The notes: generated by a model from the sequence alone, not told the origin. A stretch of DNA of 64,000 nucleotides from Paracoccaceae bacterium (GCA_013214575.1 JABSSD010000217.1:30039-94038); one strand, 5' to 3'. Shown: positions 26,822 through 36,855, counted from the first letter of the stretch. Made by a program: numbers and translations.

Positions 26822-27727
26822 ATGGCACGCAAACGCAAAGGCCGCGATATTTCTGGTTGGTTGGTGGTGGACAAACCCGCCGGCATCACCTCGACTTCGG
26901 TCGTCAACAAGGTCCGCTGGGCGCTTGAGGCCAAGAAAGCCGGCCATGCGGGCACCCTTGATCCCGAGGCAACCGGCGTGTTGGCCATCGCCCTGGGCGA
27001 GGCAACCAAGACGGTTCCCTATATCACCGACGCGCTCAAGGCCTATCATTTCACCGTGCGGCTGGGTCAGGCCACCAATACCGATGATACTGAGGGCGAA
27101 GTGATCGCCAGCAGCGACCTGCGCCCCACTGATGACGAGATCATCGCCGCGCTGCCGCAATTCCTGGGCGACATCATGCAGGTGCCGCCTAAGTTCTCAG
27201 CCGTAAAGATCGACGGCCAGCGCGCCTATAAACTGGCCCGTGACGGCGAGGATGTGGAACTGGCGGCGCGGCCGCTCTGGGTCGAGGAGCTGCTGCTGGT
27301 GGACCGCCCCGACGCCGATCACGTGACGCTGGAGATGACCTGTGGCAAGGGCGGCTATGTGCGCTCCATCGCCCGCGATCTGGGCGCCTATCTGGGCTGT
27401 CACGGCCATGTGCGCGACTTGCGCCGGGTCTGGTCGGGGCCGTTTGACGTTGAGAACGGGTTGACCCTTGCGCGCATCGAGGAGCTGGCCCGCACCCCGG
27501 AGCTGGACAGCTATATTCAGCCGCTGGAAATTGGCCTGGTGGATCTGCCCGAGCTGAAATGCACCCCCGAAGGCGCCGCCAAGCTGCGCAACGGCAACCC
27601 CGGCATGGTGCTGGCCGCCACCATTGAGTACGGCGACGAGGCCTGGGCCTCGCTGGACGGCGAAGCGGTGGCCGTTGGCGTCTACAAAGCGGGCGAGCTG
27701 CATCCCAGCCGGGTGTTTGTGCGCTAA
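26822..27727 (+). CDS. truB: tRNA pseudouridine-55 synthase
   Basis: 301 residues. Motif [20 protein letters not shown] and the catalytic Asp47 in [18 protein letters not shown] are both present; [20 protein letters not shown] and [15 protein letters not shown] complete the family pattern. It makes pseudouridine 55 in the T-loop of tRNAs. It starts 174 bases after the small membrane-protein gene and ends just before a hairpin. Its place after rbfA and before rpsO is the widespread bacterial order. Confidence 0.96.
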   Translation: MARKRKGRDISGWLVVDKPAGITSTSVVNKVRWALEAKKAGHAGTLDPEATGVLAIALGEATKTVPYITDALKAYHFTVRLGQATNTDDTEGEVIASSDLRPTDDEIIAALPQFLGDIMQVPPKFSAVKIDGQRAYKLARDGEDVELAARPLWVEELLLVDRPDADHVTLEMTCGKGGYVRSIARDLGAYLGCHGHVRDLRRVWSGPFDVENGLTLARIEELARTPELDSYIQPLEIGLVDLPELKCTPEGAAKLRNGNPGMVLAATIEYGDEAWASLDGEAVAVGVYKAGELHPSRVFVR

Positions 27728-27734
27728 ACTATCT

Positions 27735-27756
27735 TGCCCGGCGGCAGCGCCGGGCA
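27735..27756 (+). terminator. GC-rich hairpin after truB
   Basis: TGCCCGGCG / CGCCGGGCA with loop GCAG, 7 bases after the stop codon and with no U-tract. A near-identical stem occurs at 53954-53977 after another stop codon. Confidence 0.5.
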
Positions 27757-27798
27757 GCCACTTGCCTATCCGACAACGGGATGGCATCCCTATCCCCC

Positions 27799-28305
27799 AT
27801 GATCACCCGCTGCCATACCAAAGGCGACGCGCCCTCAACCGCGGTCTATTCCGACTGCGAGACCTATCGCTATAGCCTGACCCGGATCTGGCACCCTGAG
27901 GGCCGCCGTGTGATGTTTGTGATGCTGAACCCCTCGACCGCGACCGAATTGCAGAACGACCCCACCATCGAACGCTGCGAGCGCCGCGCCAGATCGCTGG
28001 GCTTTGGCGGCGTCCGCGCCACCAATATTTTTGCCTACCGCGCCACCGACCCGCGTGACATGCGCGCCGCCGCCGATCCCACCGGGCCGCACAATGACAC
28101 CGCAATCCTGACCGGGCTGGACTGGGCCGATCAGGTGATCTGCGCCTGGGGCACCAATGGCACACACCTGAATCAGGGGCCGCGAATCGAGACCCTGCTG
28201 CGCGCCCAGGGTCAGGCCTTGCATCATCTGGGGCTGAGCAAGGCAGGGCACCCCAAACACCCGCTGTACATCGCCTATAGCCAAGCCCCGCAGCTGTGGG
28301 ACTGA
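27799..28305 (+). CDS. DUF1643 domain protein
   Basis: 168 residues. Family motifs are clear: RVMFVMLNPSTATELQNDPT, IERCERRARSLGFGGVRATN, IFAYRATDP and VICAWGTNG. The function of the family is unknown; it is common in bacteria and phages, sometimes near modified-nucleotide genes. The start is uncertain: ATG 27799 begins the conserved region (MITRCHTKG), and an ATG at 27781 is also in frame. Sits between truB and the RTX-repeat gene. Confidence 0.8.
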   Translation: MITRCHTKGDAPSTAVYSDCETYRYSLTRIWHPEGRRVMFVMLNPSTATELQNDPTIERCERRARSLGFGGVRATNIFAYRATDPRDMRAAADPTGPHNDTAILTGLDWADQVICAWGTNGTHLNQGPRIETLLRAQGQALHHLGLSKAGHPKHPLYIAYSQAPQLWD

Positions 28306-28419
28306 ATTGGTTTTGGCGCCCCGTCGTTAACCCATGTTCCCGATTTGTTTTGCAATACAACCCCCGGCATGAGACACTGAGCCCCTGTTAATTGGTCTCC
28401 ATTGTTGTGGGGTTGTTAA

Positions 28420-29403
28420 ATGTTGTGGATGGCGAGTCTTATTGGCCTGATGGCCATGGGTGGTATGATCATTGGCGATGATGCCGACATTGAAAGCGGC
28501 GGCGACGATGCGGGTGACGACGGTGACCTAGCCGCCCCCCCCGAGCCCGAGACCGGCACTGGAGTGCCTGACCTGCTGGCCAGTGCTGGCGCGTCCCAGG
28601 GCGATGATATCCTTTCGGGCACGGCTGAAAGCGACAGCCTTGCCGGTGGCGATGGCATTGACCAGATCAACGGCTATGGCGGCGACGATCTGCTGGACGG
28701 CGGCAGTGACGATGATCATCTTTATGGGGGAGAGGGCGCCGACACGATCCTCGGCGGCGATGGAGATGACCTGATGCACGGCGAGGCTGGCGATGACCAG
28801 ATGATCGGTGGCAGCGGCAATGACAGCCTGTTTGGCCACTTTGGCGCCGACCTGATACTCGGCGGTGATGGCGATGACATGGCCCATGGCGGCCAGAACG
28901 ATGACACTCTGCTCGGTGGCAGTGGCAATGACGCGCTGCATGGCAACTATGGCAACGACACCCTGCTGGGCGGCGCCGGATTGGACAACCTGTTTGGCGG
29001 CGTTGGCGATGACCTCGTCTCGGGTGCTGACGACGCGGGCGAGCGCGATTATCTCAATGGCGGCGACGGCGATGACACCCTGGTGGCCGGGGCCAATGAT
29101 GTGCTGACCCTGGGCGACGGTGCCGATCAGATCATCACCGGCAGCTGGATCACGGCGGGCGACACCATCGAGATCATCGATTTCGACGCCTCCGAGGATC
29201 AGTTGGTGTTGCTCTGGGATCTACAGGACCAGCCCGATCCCGATATCCAGATTGAACCCGATCCCGCTGCCCCGGAGCAGAGCATCATCCGCATCAATGG
29301 CACCGAGACCCTGCGGCTCAATAGCTCAGCCGGGATCACCACAGCGGACATTGTGCTGCTGGATCAGAGCAGCAGCGCCTTGGCCGCTCATTTGCCGGTC
29401 TGA
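28420..29403 (+). CDS. Short acidic RTX-repeat (calcium-binding) protein
   Basis: 327 residues. A short hydrophobic N-terminus (LWMASLIGLMAMGGMIIG) is followed by an acidic Gly/Asp-rich linker, then about ten GGxGxDxhx nonapeptide repeats between residues 60 and 225 (for example GGDGDDLMHGEAGDDQMIGG). The C-terminal 90 residues contain DTIEIIDFDASEDQLVLLW and end in a hydrophobic tail. The repeats should fold into a calcium-bound beta-roll. RTX proteins are normally exported by type I secretion, but no hlyBD-like genes are present in the window. The N-terminal hydrophobic stretch could instead anchor it. Role unknown. Confidence 0.8.
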   Translation: MLWMASLIGLMAMGGMIIGDDADIESGGDDAGDDGDLAAPPEPETGTGVPDLLASAGASQGDDILSGTAESDSLAGGDGIDQINGYGGDDLLDGGSDDDHLYGGEGADTILGGDGDDLMHGEAGDDQMIGGSGNDSLFGHFGADLILGGDGDDMAHGGQNDDTLLGGSGNDALHGNYGNDTLLGGAGLDNLFGGVGDDLVSGADDAGERDYLNGGDGDDTLVAGANDVLTLGDGADQIITGSWITAGDTIEIIDFDASEDQLVLLWDLQDQPDPDIQIEPDPAAPEQSIIRINGTETLRLNSSAGITTADIVLLDQSSSALAAHLPV

Positions 29404-29588
29404 TCCGGCAGGCAGCGGCAGCCCCGACAGGCAAATTACCTTTGCCATTGCCCCCGGAACGGCCTATATCCGCGCATCCACCATGGATTCGCGCATTTGT
29501 GCTGTCTGGGGTGGGGACTACTCCATGGGCCTGTGCTGGACGACATCCCGGCCTGCGCCATTCACACAAACCTATATAGGAGACCCCG

Positions 29589-29858
29589 ATGTCGATCACA
29601 GTTGAAGAAAAAAACCGCCTGATGAAAGAATTCGCAATCAAGGAAGGCGACACCGGTTCGCCAGAAGTCCAGGTTGCCATTCTGACCTCGCGCATCACCA
29701 CGCTGACTGAGCACTTCAAGATCCACAAAAAAGACAACCACGGTCGTCGTGGTCTTTTGAAAATGGTTGCTCTGCGCCGCAAGCTGCTGGATTACACCAA
29801 GTCGAAAGATATGGCCCGTTACCAGGACCTGATCAAACGTCTCGGCATCCGTCGCTAA
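29589..29858 (+). CDS. rpsO: 30S ribosomal protein S15
   Basis: 89 residues, exactly the family length. The pattern is typical: [59 protein letters not shown] and [12 protein letters not shown]. It binds the central domain of 16S rRNA early in 30S assembly. TAGGAGACCCCG precedes the ATG, and a strong terminator lies 26 bases after the stop codon. In many bacteria it is cotranscribed with pnp; here a terminator and a reversed gene remnant separate them. Confidence 0.98.
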   Translation: MSITVEEKNRLMKEFAIKEGDTGSPEVQVAILTSRITTLTEHFKIHKKDNHGRRGLLKMVALRRKLLDYTKSKDMARYQDLIKRLGIRR

Positions 29859-29884
29859 GAATACCGGTCCTTTGGGATCACCTA

Positions 29885-29913
29885 ACGCCCGCTCATCTGA
29901 GCGGGCGTTTTTT
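29885..29913 (+). terminator. Intrinsic terminator of rpsO
   Basis: An 11-bp stem (ACGCCCGCTCA / TGAGCGGGCGT) with a minimal loop and a run of six T. Textbook form. Confidence 0.93.
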
Positions 29914-29967
29914 CGTTGTGCCGGGCCTTTTGTGCCGCCGCCCGCATAGGTCGCTGCTCGCCAGGTT

Positions 29968-30582
29968 TCAGGCCAGCGCAGCAACCACGGCAAAATAAAA
30001 CGCGATTGTTGACGAGTGTTCGGTCTGGGTCATTCGCTTGGTATGGACCCGGACAAACGCCATGGTAACGGCAAAGCCGAGCCCAGCAGCAACACCGATC
30101 ATTGCGCCTTCGCCGGGCAGTGACAGGGCCTCCCACAGCAGCGCAATCACACCGCCGAAACCAACGATGACGGCGCCGATTACCACCTTGGTCAATTGCT
30201 CACCCAGCATAATTGCCGCCAGTGGTAGCACCAGAATCGGCGCCAGATAGCCAATGGCCTGAACATTTGCGACTGGTAAATAGACCAGGGCCAGAAACGA
30301 CAGCGCCATTGAGAAGGCCCCAAACAGGCTGCGCACCACATGCAAACCCGGCTGTTGTGTTCGCAGGGCCTGGGGGAACTCGCTTCGGGCTGCCATGTAT
30401 AGGCAGATCGGGATCAAAGCCACCGCCGAGCGCCAGAAAATGATCTGCCCCAGCGCCGCCTCTTCTGCAACGGCGTAAACCGCCGCTGACATTGCGGTCA
30501 TCAGGAATGCCGCCAGCAATCGCAACCCGACACCCTGCAGAAAATATCTTTGGTTCAAACTACTCAATCCACCATGCGTCAC
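29968..30582 (-). pseudogene. EamA/DMT-family transporter remnant, 3'-truncated
   Basis: 204 residues in one open frame from a GTG. Family members are about 290-300 residues with ten membrane helices in two EamA halves. Here the first half is complete (LGQIIFWRSAVALIPICLYM, LAPILVLPLAAIMLGEQLT, VIVGFGGVIALLWEAL), but the second half stops after about two helices (STIAFYFAVVAALA, then stop). The other frames downstream show no EamA sequence; the remaining 50 bases run into the rpsO terminator. I read this as a deletion of the 3' third, so the transporter is probably non-functional. It lies antisense between rpsO and pnp. A short functional protein cannot be excluded. Confidence 0.7.
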
Positions 30583-30797
30583 GGTCGAACCCTAGATTGC
30601 AGGGCGGGGCATCACAACCTTGAGACGCATTACCGTATCCTATGCGCGGATGGGTTATGGTCCGAAAAACCGGCAATTCGCCTCCTGCAGGCGGTGTTAT
30701 TGCATTGAACCTTTCTTTTTGCGCCAAAAACATATACCGCGAGACAATCTGGAATGGGGCATCCGAGACCCGCGCCCCAGATACGAAGGATAGGGTC

Positions 30798-30819
30798 GCG
30801 AGCATGGGCTCGCATTTTT
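30798..30819 (+). promoter_or_regulatory. Hairpin with U-tract in the pnp leader
   Basis: GCGAGC / GCTCGC with loop ATGG, followed by ATTTTT, 45 bases before the pnp start. A short terminator-like structure in a leader could attenuate transcription or be an RNase site. PNPase is known to autoregulate through its leader in enterobacteria; whether that applies here is inferred. Confidence 0.45.
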
Positions 30820-30863
30820 CCGGCCAAAGGGGATACGCCCCTGCGGCCTACGTAGGAAACGTG

Positions 30864-32987
30864 ATGTTTAACGTAACTAAGAAATCGATCCAGTGGGGCG
30901 AAGACACGCTGACACTGGAAACCGGCAAAGTTGCCCGTCAGGCAGACGGCTCGGTCATCGCCACTCTGGGCGAGACCTCAGTCATGGCCAACGTGACTTT
31001 TGCCCGCAAGCAAAAACCCGGCCAGGACTTCTTCCCCCTGACCGTGCACTACCAAGAGAAATACTATGCCGCCGGTAAAGTACCGGGTGGCTTCTTCAAG
31101 CGTGAGGCCCGCCCCACCGAGAAAGAAACACTGACCGCACGTCTGATCGACCGTCCGATCCGTCCGCTGTTTGTCCCTGGCTTCAAAAACGAAGTTCTGG
31201 TGATGTGCACCGTGCTGTCCCACGATCTGGTCAACGACCCCGACATGGTTGCGATGATCGCGGCCTCGGCTGCCCTGACGATCTCCGGTGCGCCCTTCAT
31301 GGGCCCGATCGCCAACTGCCGCGTCGGTTTCGAGGATGGCGAATACATCCTGAACCCAACCGTCGACGACATGCAGGACCTGCGCCTGAACCCAGAACAG
31401 CGTCTGGATCTGGTTGTGGCCGGCACCAAAGACGCCGTGATGATGGTTGAATCCGAAGCATACGAGCTGTCCGAAGCTGAAATGCTGGGCGCCGTCAACT
31501 TTGCGCACCAGCAGATCCAGCCGGTTCTCGACCTGATCATCTCGCTGGCCGAAGAGACCGCCAAAGAGCCGTTCGACTTTGCTGCTCCGGATTACTCGGA
31601 GCTGTCCGCAGCTGTTAAGACCGCTGGCGACACCGCAATGCGCGCTGCCTTTGCGATCGGCGACAAGCAAGAGCGGACCTCAGCTGTTTCAGCTGCCCGC
31701 GACACCATCAAGGCTGCGTTGAGCGAAGAGCAACTGGACGATGCGAACCTCGGGTCCGCTCTGAAAAAGCTCGAAGCTGGCATCCTGCGTGGCGACGTTG
31801 TCAAAACCGGCATCCGCCTTGACGGTCGTAAAACCGACGAGATCCGCCCGATCGCGTCCGAAACCGGCCTGCTGCCGCGGACCCACGGTTCGGCGCTGTT
31901 CACCCGTGGCGAAACCCAAGGGCTGGTTGTCACCACTCTGGGCACCGGAGACGACGAGCAGTTCATCGACGCGCTGCACGGCAACTTCAAATCGAACTTC
32001 ATGCTGCACTACAACTTCCCTCCCTATTCGGTTGGTGAAGTGGGTCGCGTCAGTGGTCCTGGCCGTCGTGAAATCGGTCACGGTAAACTGGCATGGCGCG
32101 CGCTTCAGGCGGTTCTGCCTGCTTCGACTGATTTCCCCTACACCATCCGCGTGGTGTCCGAGATCACCGAATCAAACGGCTCCTCCTCGATGGCTTCCGT
32201 CTGCGGCGGCTCATTGTCGATGATGGACGCTGGTGTGCCTCTGAAAGCTGCCGTAGCCGGTGTTGCCATGGGTCTGATCCTGGAAGAAGACGGATCTTAC
32301 GCGATCCTGTCCGACATCCTGGGTGACGAAGATCACCTCGGCGACATGGACTTCAAAGTGGCCGGTACTGCAAAAGGTATCACCTCGCTGCAGATGGACA
32401 TCAAGATTGCCGGCATCACCCCGGAAATCATGGAAAAAGCCCTGGAGCAGGCCAAAGTTGGCCGTATCCACATCCTGGGTGAGATGGCCAACGCACTGAC
32501 CGAAGCCTCCGACTTCTCGGTTCACGCACCGCGCATCGAAACCATGCAGGTTCCAACCGATAAGATCCGTGAAGTGATCGGCTCGGGTGGTAAAGTGATC
32601 CGCGAAATCGTTGAAGTGTCCGGCGCCAAAGTCGACATCAACGACGACGGCATCATCAAGATCGCTTCGCCAAACGCGGAGTCGATCAAGAAGGCCTATG
32701 ACATGATCTATTCGATCGTGGCTGAGCCTGAAGAAGGTGCCATCTACACCGGTACAGTTGTCAAAATCGTCGATTTCGGCGCTTTCGTGAACTTCTTCGG
32801 CAAGCGCGACGGCCTGGTGCACGTGTCCCAGATCGAAAACCGCCGCCTGAACCACCCTTCGGACGTTCTGAAAGAAGGCCAGGAAGTGAAAGTCAAACTG
32901 CTGGGCTTTGACGATCGCGGCAAGGTACGCCTGTCGATGAAGATCGTTGACCAGACAACTGGCGAAGAGATCAAGGGCGAAGAGTAA
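30864..32987 (+). CDS. pnp: Polynucleotide phosphorylase
   Basis: 707 residues. Two RNase PH domains (the first with [20 protein letters not shown]; the second from [16 protein letters not shown] with [15 protein letters not shown] and [21 protein letters not shown]), then a KH domain ([15 protein letters not shown]) and an S1 domain ([28 protein letters not shown]). It degrades RNA 3' to 5' with phosphate and is part of the degradosome. ATG 30864 ([11 protein letters not shown]) is supported by family length and AGGAAACGTG upstream; the open frame continues 74 codons further up but with no conservation. Terminator at 33021. Confidence 0.97.
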   Translation: MFNVTKKSIQWGEDTLTLETGKVARQADGSVIATLGETSVMANVTFARKQKPGQDFFPLTVHYQEKYYAAGKVPGGFFKREARPTEKETLTARLIDRPIRPLFVPGFKNEVLVMCTVLSHDLVNDPDMVAMIAASAALTISGAPFMGPIANCRVGFEDGEYILNPTVDDMQDLRLNPEQRLDLVVAGTKDAVMMVESEAYELSEAEMLGAVNFAHQQIQPVLDLIISLAEETAKEPFDFAAPDYSELSAAVKTAGDTAMRAAFAIGDKQERTSAVSAARDTIKAALSEEQLDDANLGSALKKLEAGILRGDVVKTGIRLDGRKTDEIRPIASETGLLPRTHGSALFTRGETQGLVVTTLGTGDDEQFIDALHGNFKSNFMLHYNFPPYSVGEVGRVSGPGRREIGHGKLAWRALQAVLPASTDFPYTIRVVSEITESNGSSSMASVCGGSLSMMDAGVPLKAAVAGVAMGLILEEDGSYAILSDILGDEDHLGDMDFKVAGTAKGITSLQMDIKIAGITPEIMEKALEQAKVGRIHILGEMANALTEASDFSVHAPRIETMQVPTDKIREVIGSGGKVIREIVEVSGAKVDINDDGIIKIASPNAESIKKAYDMIYSIVAEPEEGAIYTGTVVKIVDFGAFVNFFGKRDGLVHVSQIENRRLNHPSDVLKEGQEVKVKLLGFDDRGKVRLSMKIVDQTTGEEIKGEE

Positions 32988-33020
32988 GCCGATACGGCTT
33001 AACTCTCTTGTGAAATAACC

Positions 33021-33050
33021 AAGGCCCCGCTGGCAACGGCGGGGCCTTTT
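33021..33050 (+). terminator. Intrinsic terminator of pnp
   Basis: AAGGCCCCGC / GCGGGGCCTT with loop TGGCAACG and a T-run, 33 bases after the stop codon. Confidence 0.92.
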
Positions 33051-33163
33051 CGTTGCTGATCATCATTGCGCCAAAGTGATCAGCAATGCGAGTTACTGCT
33101 AAGTGGTGCACAACAAAGCGAGTTGACGATACTAGCGCCACATCAAAGCACATTGCCACTCAC

Positions 33164-34104
33164 ATGGGCTCCGATATGATCGACAACCCTGGATTAGACC
33201 TGAGCAATGCGGTTCAATACCACTATGGTCAATTTCCACCGACATCGATGGATCTTGCCAGAATCTTGCCGCCGCTGAAAAAAGCGACGGCGTCTTTTGC
33301 CCGCTATGATCAGATGTTGTCAGGGATGCTCAACAGCGAAACCCTGCTTGCCCCTCTTCGCACCCGAGATGCTATCGTTTCGTCCCGTATGGAGGGCACG
33401 ATCTCAACCCTGGCTCGTACAAGTCAGAACAAAACTACATAGGTGAACGTGGTCGCCGCGAAATTTCCTTTGTTCCAATCAGCCCACAGAGCCTGCCCGG
33501 TGCCATGGAATCCTTAATCAGCTTCATCCGTTCTGACGATCAAGTACCACTGTTGCGCGCCGCAATTGCACATGTAGAATTCGAAGCCCTGCACCCGTTT
33601 GAAGATGGCAATGGGCGTGTTGGCAGAATGCTTATCACGCTGATGCTATGGAACCTTGGGATCATAAGTCAGCCCCATTTCTATGTTAGTGGATATTTTG
33701 AGCGGTACAAGGATGAGTACATCGAACGTATGCGTCAAGTATCAGCCTCAGGGGACTGGACCTCCTGGTGTGTGCTTTTCCTAGACGCCCTGGACGCCCA
33801 GGCCCTTGAAAATCTGGATACAGCCAATCAAATTCAAACGCTTTACGATGAAATGCGCGAAAGGTTCAGGCTCTTACTCAAATCTCAGTGGTCAACACAT
33901 GCGCTGGATTTCGTATTTCAAAATCCAATTTTTCGAAACAACCGGTTCACCACCGGCAGCGGCATCCCAACCCCGACAGCAAACCGCTTCACACGCAAAC
34001 TGGTGGAACAGAATTACTTACGGACCATCATACCGGCAGCGGGCCGATCTCCGGCTATGTACGCATTTGAACCGCTGTTGCGGATCGTGCGTGAACCCAC
34101 TTGA
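33164..34104 (+). pseudogene. Fic-family protein gene broken by internal deletion and frameshift
   Basis: The first frame (from ATG 33164 or 33176) encodes the N-terminal helices of a Fic/DOC protein ([37 protein letters not shown]) and then runs to a stop at 33442. The next frame reads [17 protein letters not shown], then [18 protein letters not shown], and continues without a break to 34104 with the intact Fic motif [13 protein letters not shown]. In relatives the [10 protein letters not shown] and PGxYR blocks are about 80 residues apart; here they abut near 33410. So about 240 bases are missing and the frame is shifted. AMPylation by the intact gene is expected from the family, but this copy should be dead unless the second part is translated from ATG 33505. 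Composition is more AT-rich than the flanks. Confidence 0.85.
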
Positions 34105-34267
34105 ACAGGCCGCTATAAACCTTAGCCCCCCCGAACCAAGCCAAGACCCTCCCCCTGCTCTGGCAATCGCCAGTATCTCGGCCAACAAAATAAAGGTTGA
34201 AGTCTTGCTGAATGGTGTGGACATTGAGCGGGTCGTTGTTGTGTCCACCAGCAGCTGACCCGTTACG

Positions 34268-34311
34268 GCCCGACCCGCCTCCTTGCTGCGCCACGATTTG
34301 GTCGGGCTAAT
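34268..34311 (+). terminator. Possible terminator after the fic remnant
   Basis: GCCCGACC / GGTCGGGC with a 24-base loop, followed by TAATTTT. The long loop makes this weak. Confidence 0.35.
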
Positions 34312-34379
34312 TTTCTGACTGGACCTGCTGTAGGTCCCCACTGCGCCACATCTGCACCGCAACAGAGTTCGCTGTCCTC

Positions 34380-35099
34380 ATGAGAATCAAACCCTTCATC
34401 ATCCACCTTGCCCGCGCCACCCAGCGGCATGCGCAGGTGCAAAAACTGCGAACCCGCTTGGGGTCTGGCAGCGAAATCATCGCTGCGGTGGATGGCGGCG
34501 CCCTGTCCAGGGCGGATCTGACAGCAGCCTATCAACCGGTGCTACAGGCGCCGCGCTATCCTTTTGCATTGCGCCCGGGTGAGGTTGGTTGTTTTCTGAG
34601 CCATCGCAGGGTCTGGACCGCTCTTTTGAAAAGGGATGCGGATGCGGCGCTGGTGTTAGAAGACGATGTTGAGTTGAATATGGATTTCGAAGCGGCCCTT
34701 AGCCTGGCCCAGCGGAACCTGGACGCGTTTGGATATATCCAGCTACAAACCCGCGATTACCTTGGCACCGAGATCGACCGCCAGGACGGCTACGCACTGA
34801 TCCGGCCACAGCTCACACCGCTTCGCACATCGGCTCAGCTGGTCAGCCGCGCGGCCGCAAAATCACTGCTCGCTATCTCGGCACCCTTTGACCGGCCCGT
34901 CGATAGTTTTCTTCAAATGCACTGGCACACCGGAATACATCTTGCCGTGATCTCCCCCGCTTGCGTGACCGACCGCACAGCCGAGACCGGCGGCAGCACA
35001 ATTGGGGCCTCAAAACCACTGCTGGAAAAGCTACAGCGCGAATGGAAACGCGCGCGCTATCGGGCGGCGGTCAAGAAGCTCTCCAAATCCAACAAGTGA
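34380..35099 (+). CDS. Glycosyltransferase family 25 protein
   Basis: 239 residues. GT25 features: IKPFIIHLARATQRHAQVQK at the start, LRPGEVGCFLSHRRVWTALL, ALVLEDDVELNMDF (acidic metal/nucleotide-sugar motif), and a basic C-terminal tail. Such enzymes add galactose or glucose to lipopolysaccharide core or capsule. It stands alone between the fic remnant and an FkbM gene on the other strand. The sugar donor cannot be read from the sequence. Confidence 0.85.
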   Translation: MRIKPFIIHLARATQRHAQVQKLRTRLGSGSEIIAAVDGGALSRADLTAAYQPVLQAPRYPFALRPGEVGCFLSHRRVWTALLKRDADAALVLEDDVELNMDFEAALSLAQRNLDAFGYIQLQTRDYLGTEIDRQDGYALIRPQLTPLRTSAQLVSRAAAKSLLAISAPFDRPVDSFLQMHWHTGIHLAVISPACVTDRTAETGGSTIGASKPLLEKLQREWKRARYRAAVKKLSKSNK

Positions 35100-35133
35100 C
35101 ACCTTGTTGACCCTGTAGCACGGCGCCCTTTGC

Positions 35134-35796
35134 CTATGTCTTGAGGCGCCATTCTTCCCATACAAATGGATAGCACCAGTTGCAGGTGTGGGTCTCTGAC
35201 AGGCGGTCCCGGATGGCATCGCGTGCGGCAACCCAGGCGGGGTCAAAAAGATGGAACTGGATTTGAAGACGATCAATCTGTCCGATCACTCCACTGTCGA
35301 TCATGCCCGGCAGAAGATCGTATTCACCGCCTTCGATATTGATCTTTGCAAGAGAGACTGCCCCCAGACCACTGGCCTGAAAGAACTCTGAAACCGGTCG
35401 AATTTCGGCGTCGTAATCCTGTGTCCCCGTTGAGCCAAAACTGGTAGACGCGTCGCCCGCATCACTGAGGGGCAACCGGCCTGGCTGGTGACCCATCGCA
35501 AACTCGTGGACATGGATGTCAGCCGAACCCTGATACTTGCTTCGCAACCGTTCCGCAAAAACCGGATGCGGTTCAAAAATGTGGATTGTTGCTGTCGGGC
35601 AGCTGGCCAAGACAATATCGCTCCAACCACCTTCGAATCCACCAATATCCAGAACCACGGCTCGCTCAGGTAGACTGTCATAGGCATACAGGATCGACTG
35701 CTGGGCCTTGTCCGCCTTCCAGGCCTTCATATTCCTGTGTTGCGGTGCTTTCCAAGGGTGCCGTTTCAGATCAAGCCAACGTTTTAGCGACGCCAT
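35134..35796 (-). CDS. FkbM-family methyltransferase
   Basis: 220 residues. SAM-binding motif I is VVLDIGGFEGGWSDIVL (about 47-63); IHIFEPHPVFAERLR is motif II; ISLAKINIEGGEYDLLPG-like sequence (VSLAKINIEGGEYDLLPG) is the FkbM signature. It probably O-methylates a sugar or glycan, in keeping with the GT25 gene facing it across 34 bases. ATG 35796 has AAGGA upstream; the longer frame enters an intergenic stretch. Confidence 0.85.
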   Translation of the reverse strand: MASLKRWLDLKRHPWKAPQHRNMKAWKADKAQQSILYAYDSLPERAVVLDIGGFEGGWSDIVLASCPTATIHIFEPHPVFAERLRSKYQGSADIHVHEFAMGHQPGRLPLSDAGDASTSFGSTGTQDYDAEIRPVSEFFQASGLGAVSLAKINIEGGEYDLLPGMIDSGVIGQIDRLQIQFHLFDPAWVAARDAIRDRLSETHTCNWCYPFVWEEWRLKT

Positions 35797-35972
35797 TGAG
35801 TTTTCCTTGTTCCGTATGATTCCTGAGCCTTCACAGGCAGCAAAACACCATCGTGCATCCCGCATCTATCTAAAGATCTGTCGGGATGCACATGTTTTTA
35901 GGGTAGGGTGTCCAAACCGGCAAGTCGCTGATCATGCGCGCCGTCAATCAGGACATTTCGCTTACTGCTCTC

Positions 35973-36623
35973 TTACTGCGGCGCTTTGGTCTTGCGCAGA
36001 TATGGAAAGATGGTCTCGAATTCGCCAAATTTCGCCTTGGCATCCTCATTCGACACCGTCGGCGGAATGATCACATCCTCACCCGGCAGCCAGTTGGCCG
36101 GTGTGGCGACGCCTTTTCCCGACATCTGCAAGCCGTCCAGCGCCCGCAGGATTTCGGCAAAATTGCGACCCACGGTCATCGGATAGGTCATCGACAGCTT
36201 CAGCTGCTTGTCCGGCCCAATGATGAACACCGACCGGACTGTGGCGCTATGCGCTGCGGTGCGGCCATCCGGCATATAGGCCTCGGCGGGCAGCATATCA
36301 AACGCCTTGGAGACCTCCAGACCGGCATCGGCAATGATCGGAAAATCTGCGGCGGCACCGCCATAACTCTCGATATCGACCTTCCATTTCTTGTGGTCCT
36401 CGACCCCGTCCACCGACACCCCGATCACCTTGGTATTGCGGGCAGCCCATTCGTCTGCCAGCTGCGCCACCGCTGAAAACTCGGTGGTGCAGACCGGGGT
36501 GAAATCTTTCGGGTGGGAAAACAGGATGGCCCAGCTGTCGCCGATCCAATCGTGAAAAGTGATGGGTCCCTTGTCGGTTTCAGCGGTGAAATTCGGTACC
36601 ACATCGTTGATGCGCAGGCTCAT
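35973..36623 (-). CDS. 1-Cys peroxiredoxin (Prx6 type)
   Basis: 216 residues. The peroxidatic Cys45 is in HPKDFTPVCTTEFS. A Prx6-type C-terminal dimerisation arm follows (SMTYPMTVGRNFAEILRALDGLQ, then NWLPGEDVIIPPTVS). There is no resolving Cys in the usual 2-Cys position. It reduces peroxides in the cytosol with an external thiol donor. TAGGAGATCACC precedes the start. Divergent from an aldehyde dehydrogenase across a 277-base promoter region. Confidence 0.93.
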   Translation of the reverse strand: MSLRINDVVPNFTAETDKGPITFHDWIGDSWAILFSHPKDFTPVCTTEFSAVAQLADEWAARNTKVIGVSVDGVEDHKKWKVDIESYGGAAADFPIIADAGLEVSKAFDMLPAEAYMPDGRTAAHSATVRSVFIIGPDKQLKLSMTYPMTVGRNFAEILRALDGLQMSGKGVATPANWLPGEDVIIPPTVSNEDAKAKFGEFETIFPYLRKTKAPQ

Positions 36624-36855
36624 GGTGATCTCCTAAAATGTTCAAATTCAGGTCGCATACAGGACCATGTAATACTATTTTCCCATGATACATCCTCTCA
36701 GCCGTGCTTCCAATGCATAACGATCAACCGGTTGCGCAAAACAAAAAAGACACCGCCTTCCAAGCCCCCCCGCTTGCCGCCTGTCACATTTGATCAAATT
36801 TCTGAATATGGTCCCTTGCCGAGACCCCAGCGCAGTGACAGAGTGGCGCCAATTC

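Noticed and set aside
28600..29100. Repeated GGCGATGGCGATGAC-type sequence considered as a CRISPR or satellite array
   Set aside because: The period is explained by RTX nonapeptide codons in an open frame; no spacers.
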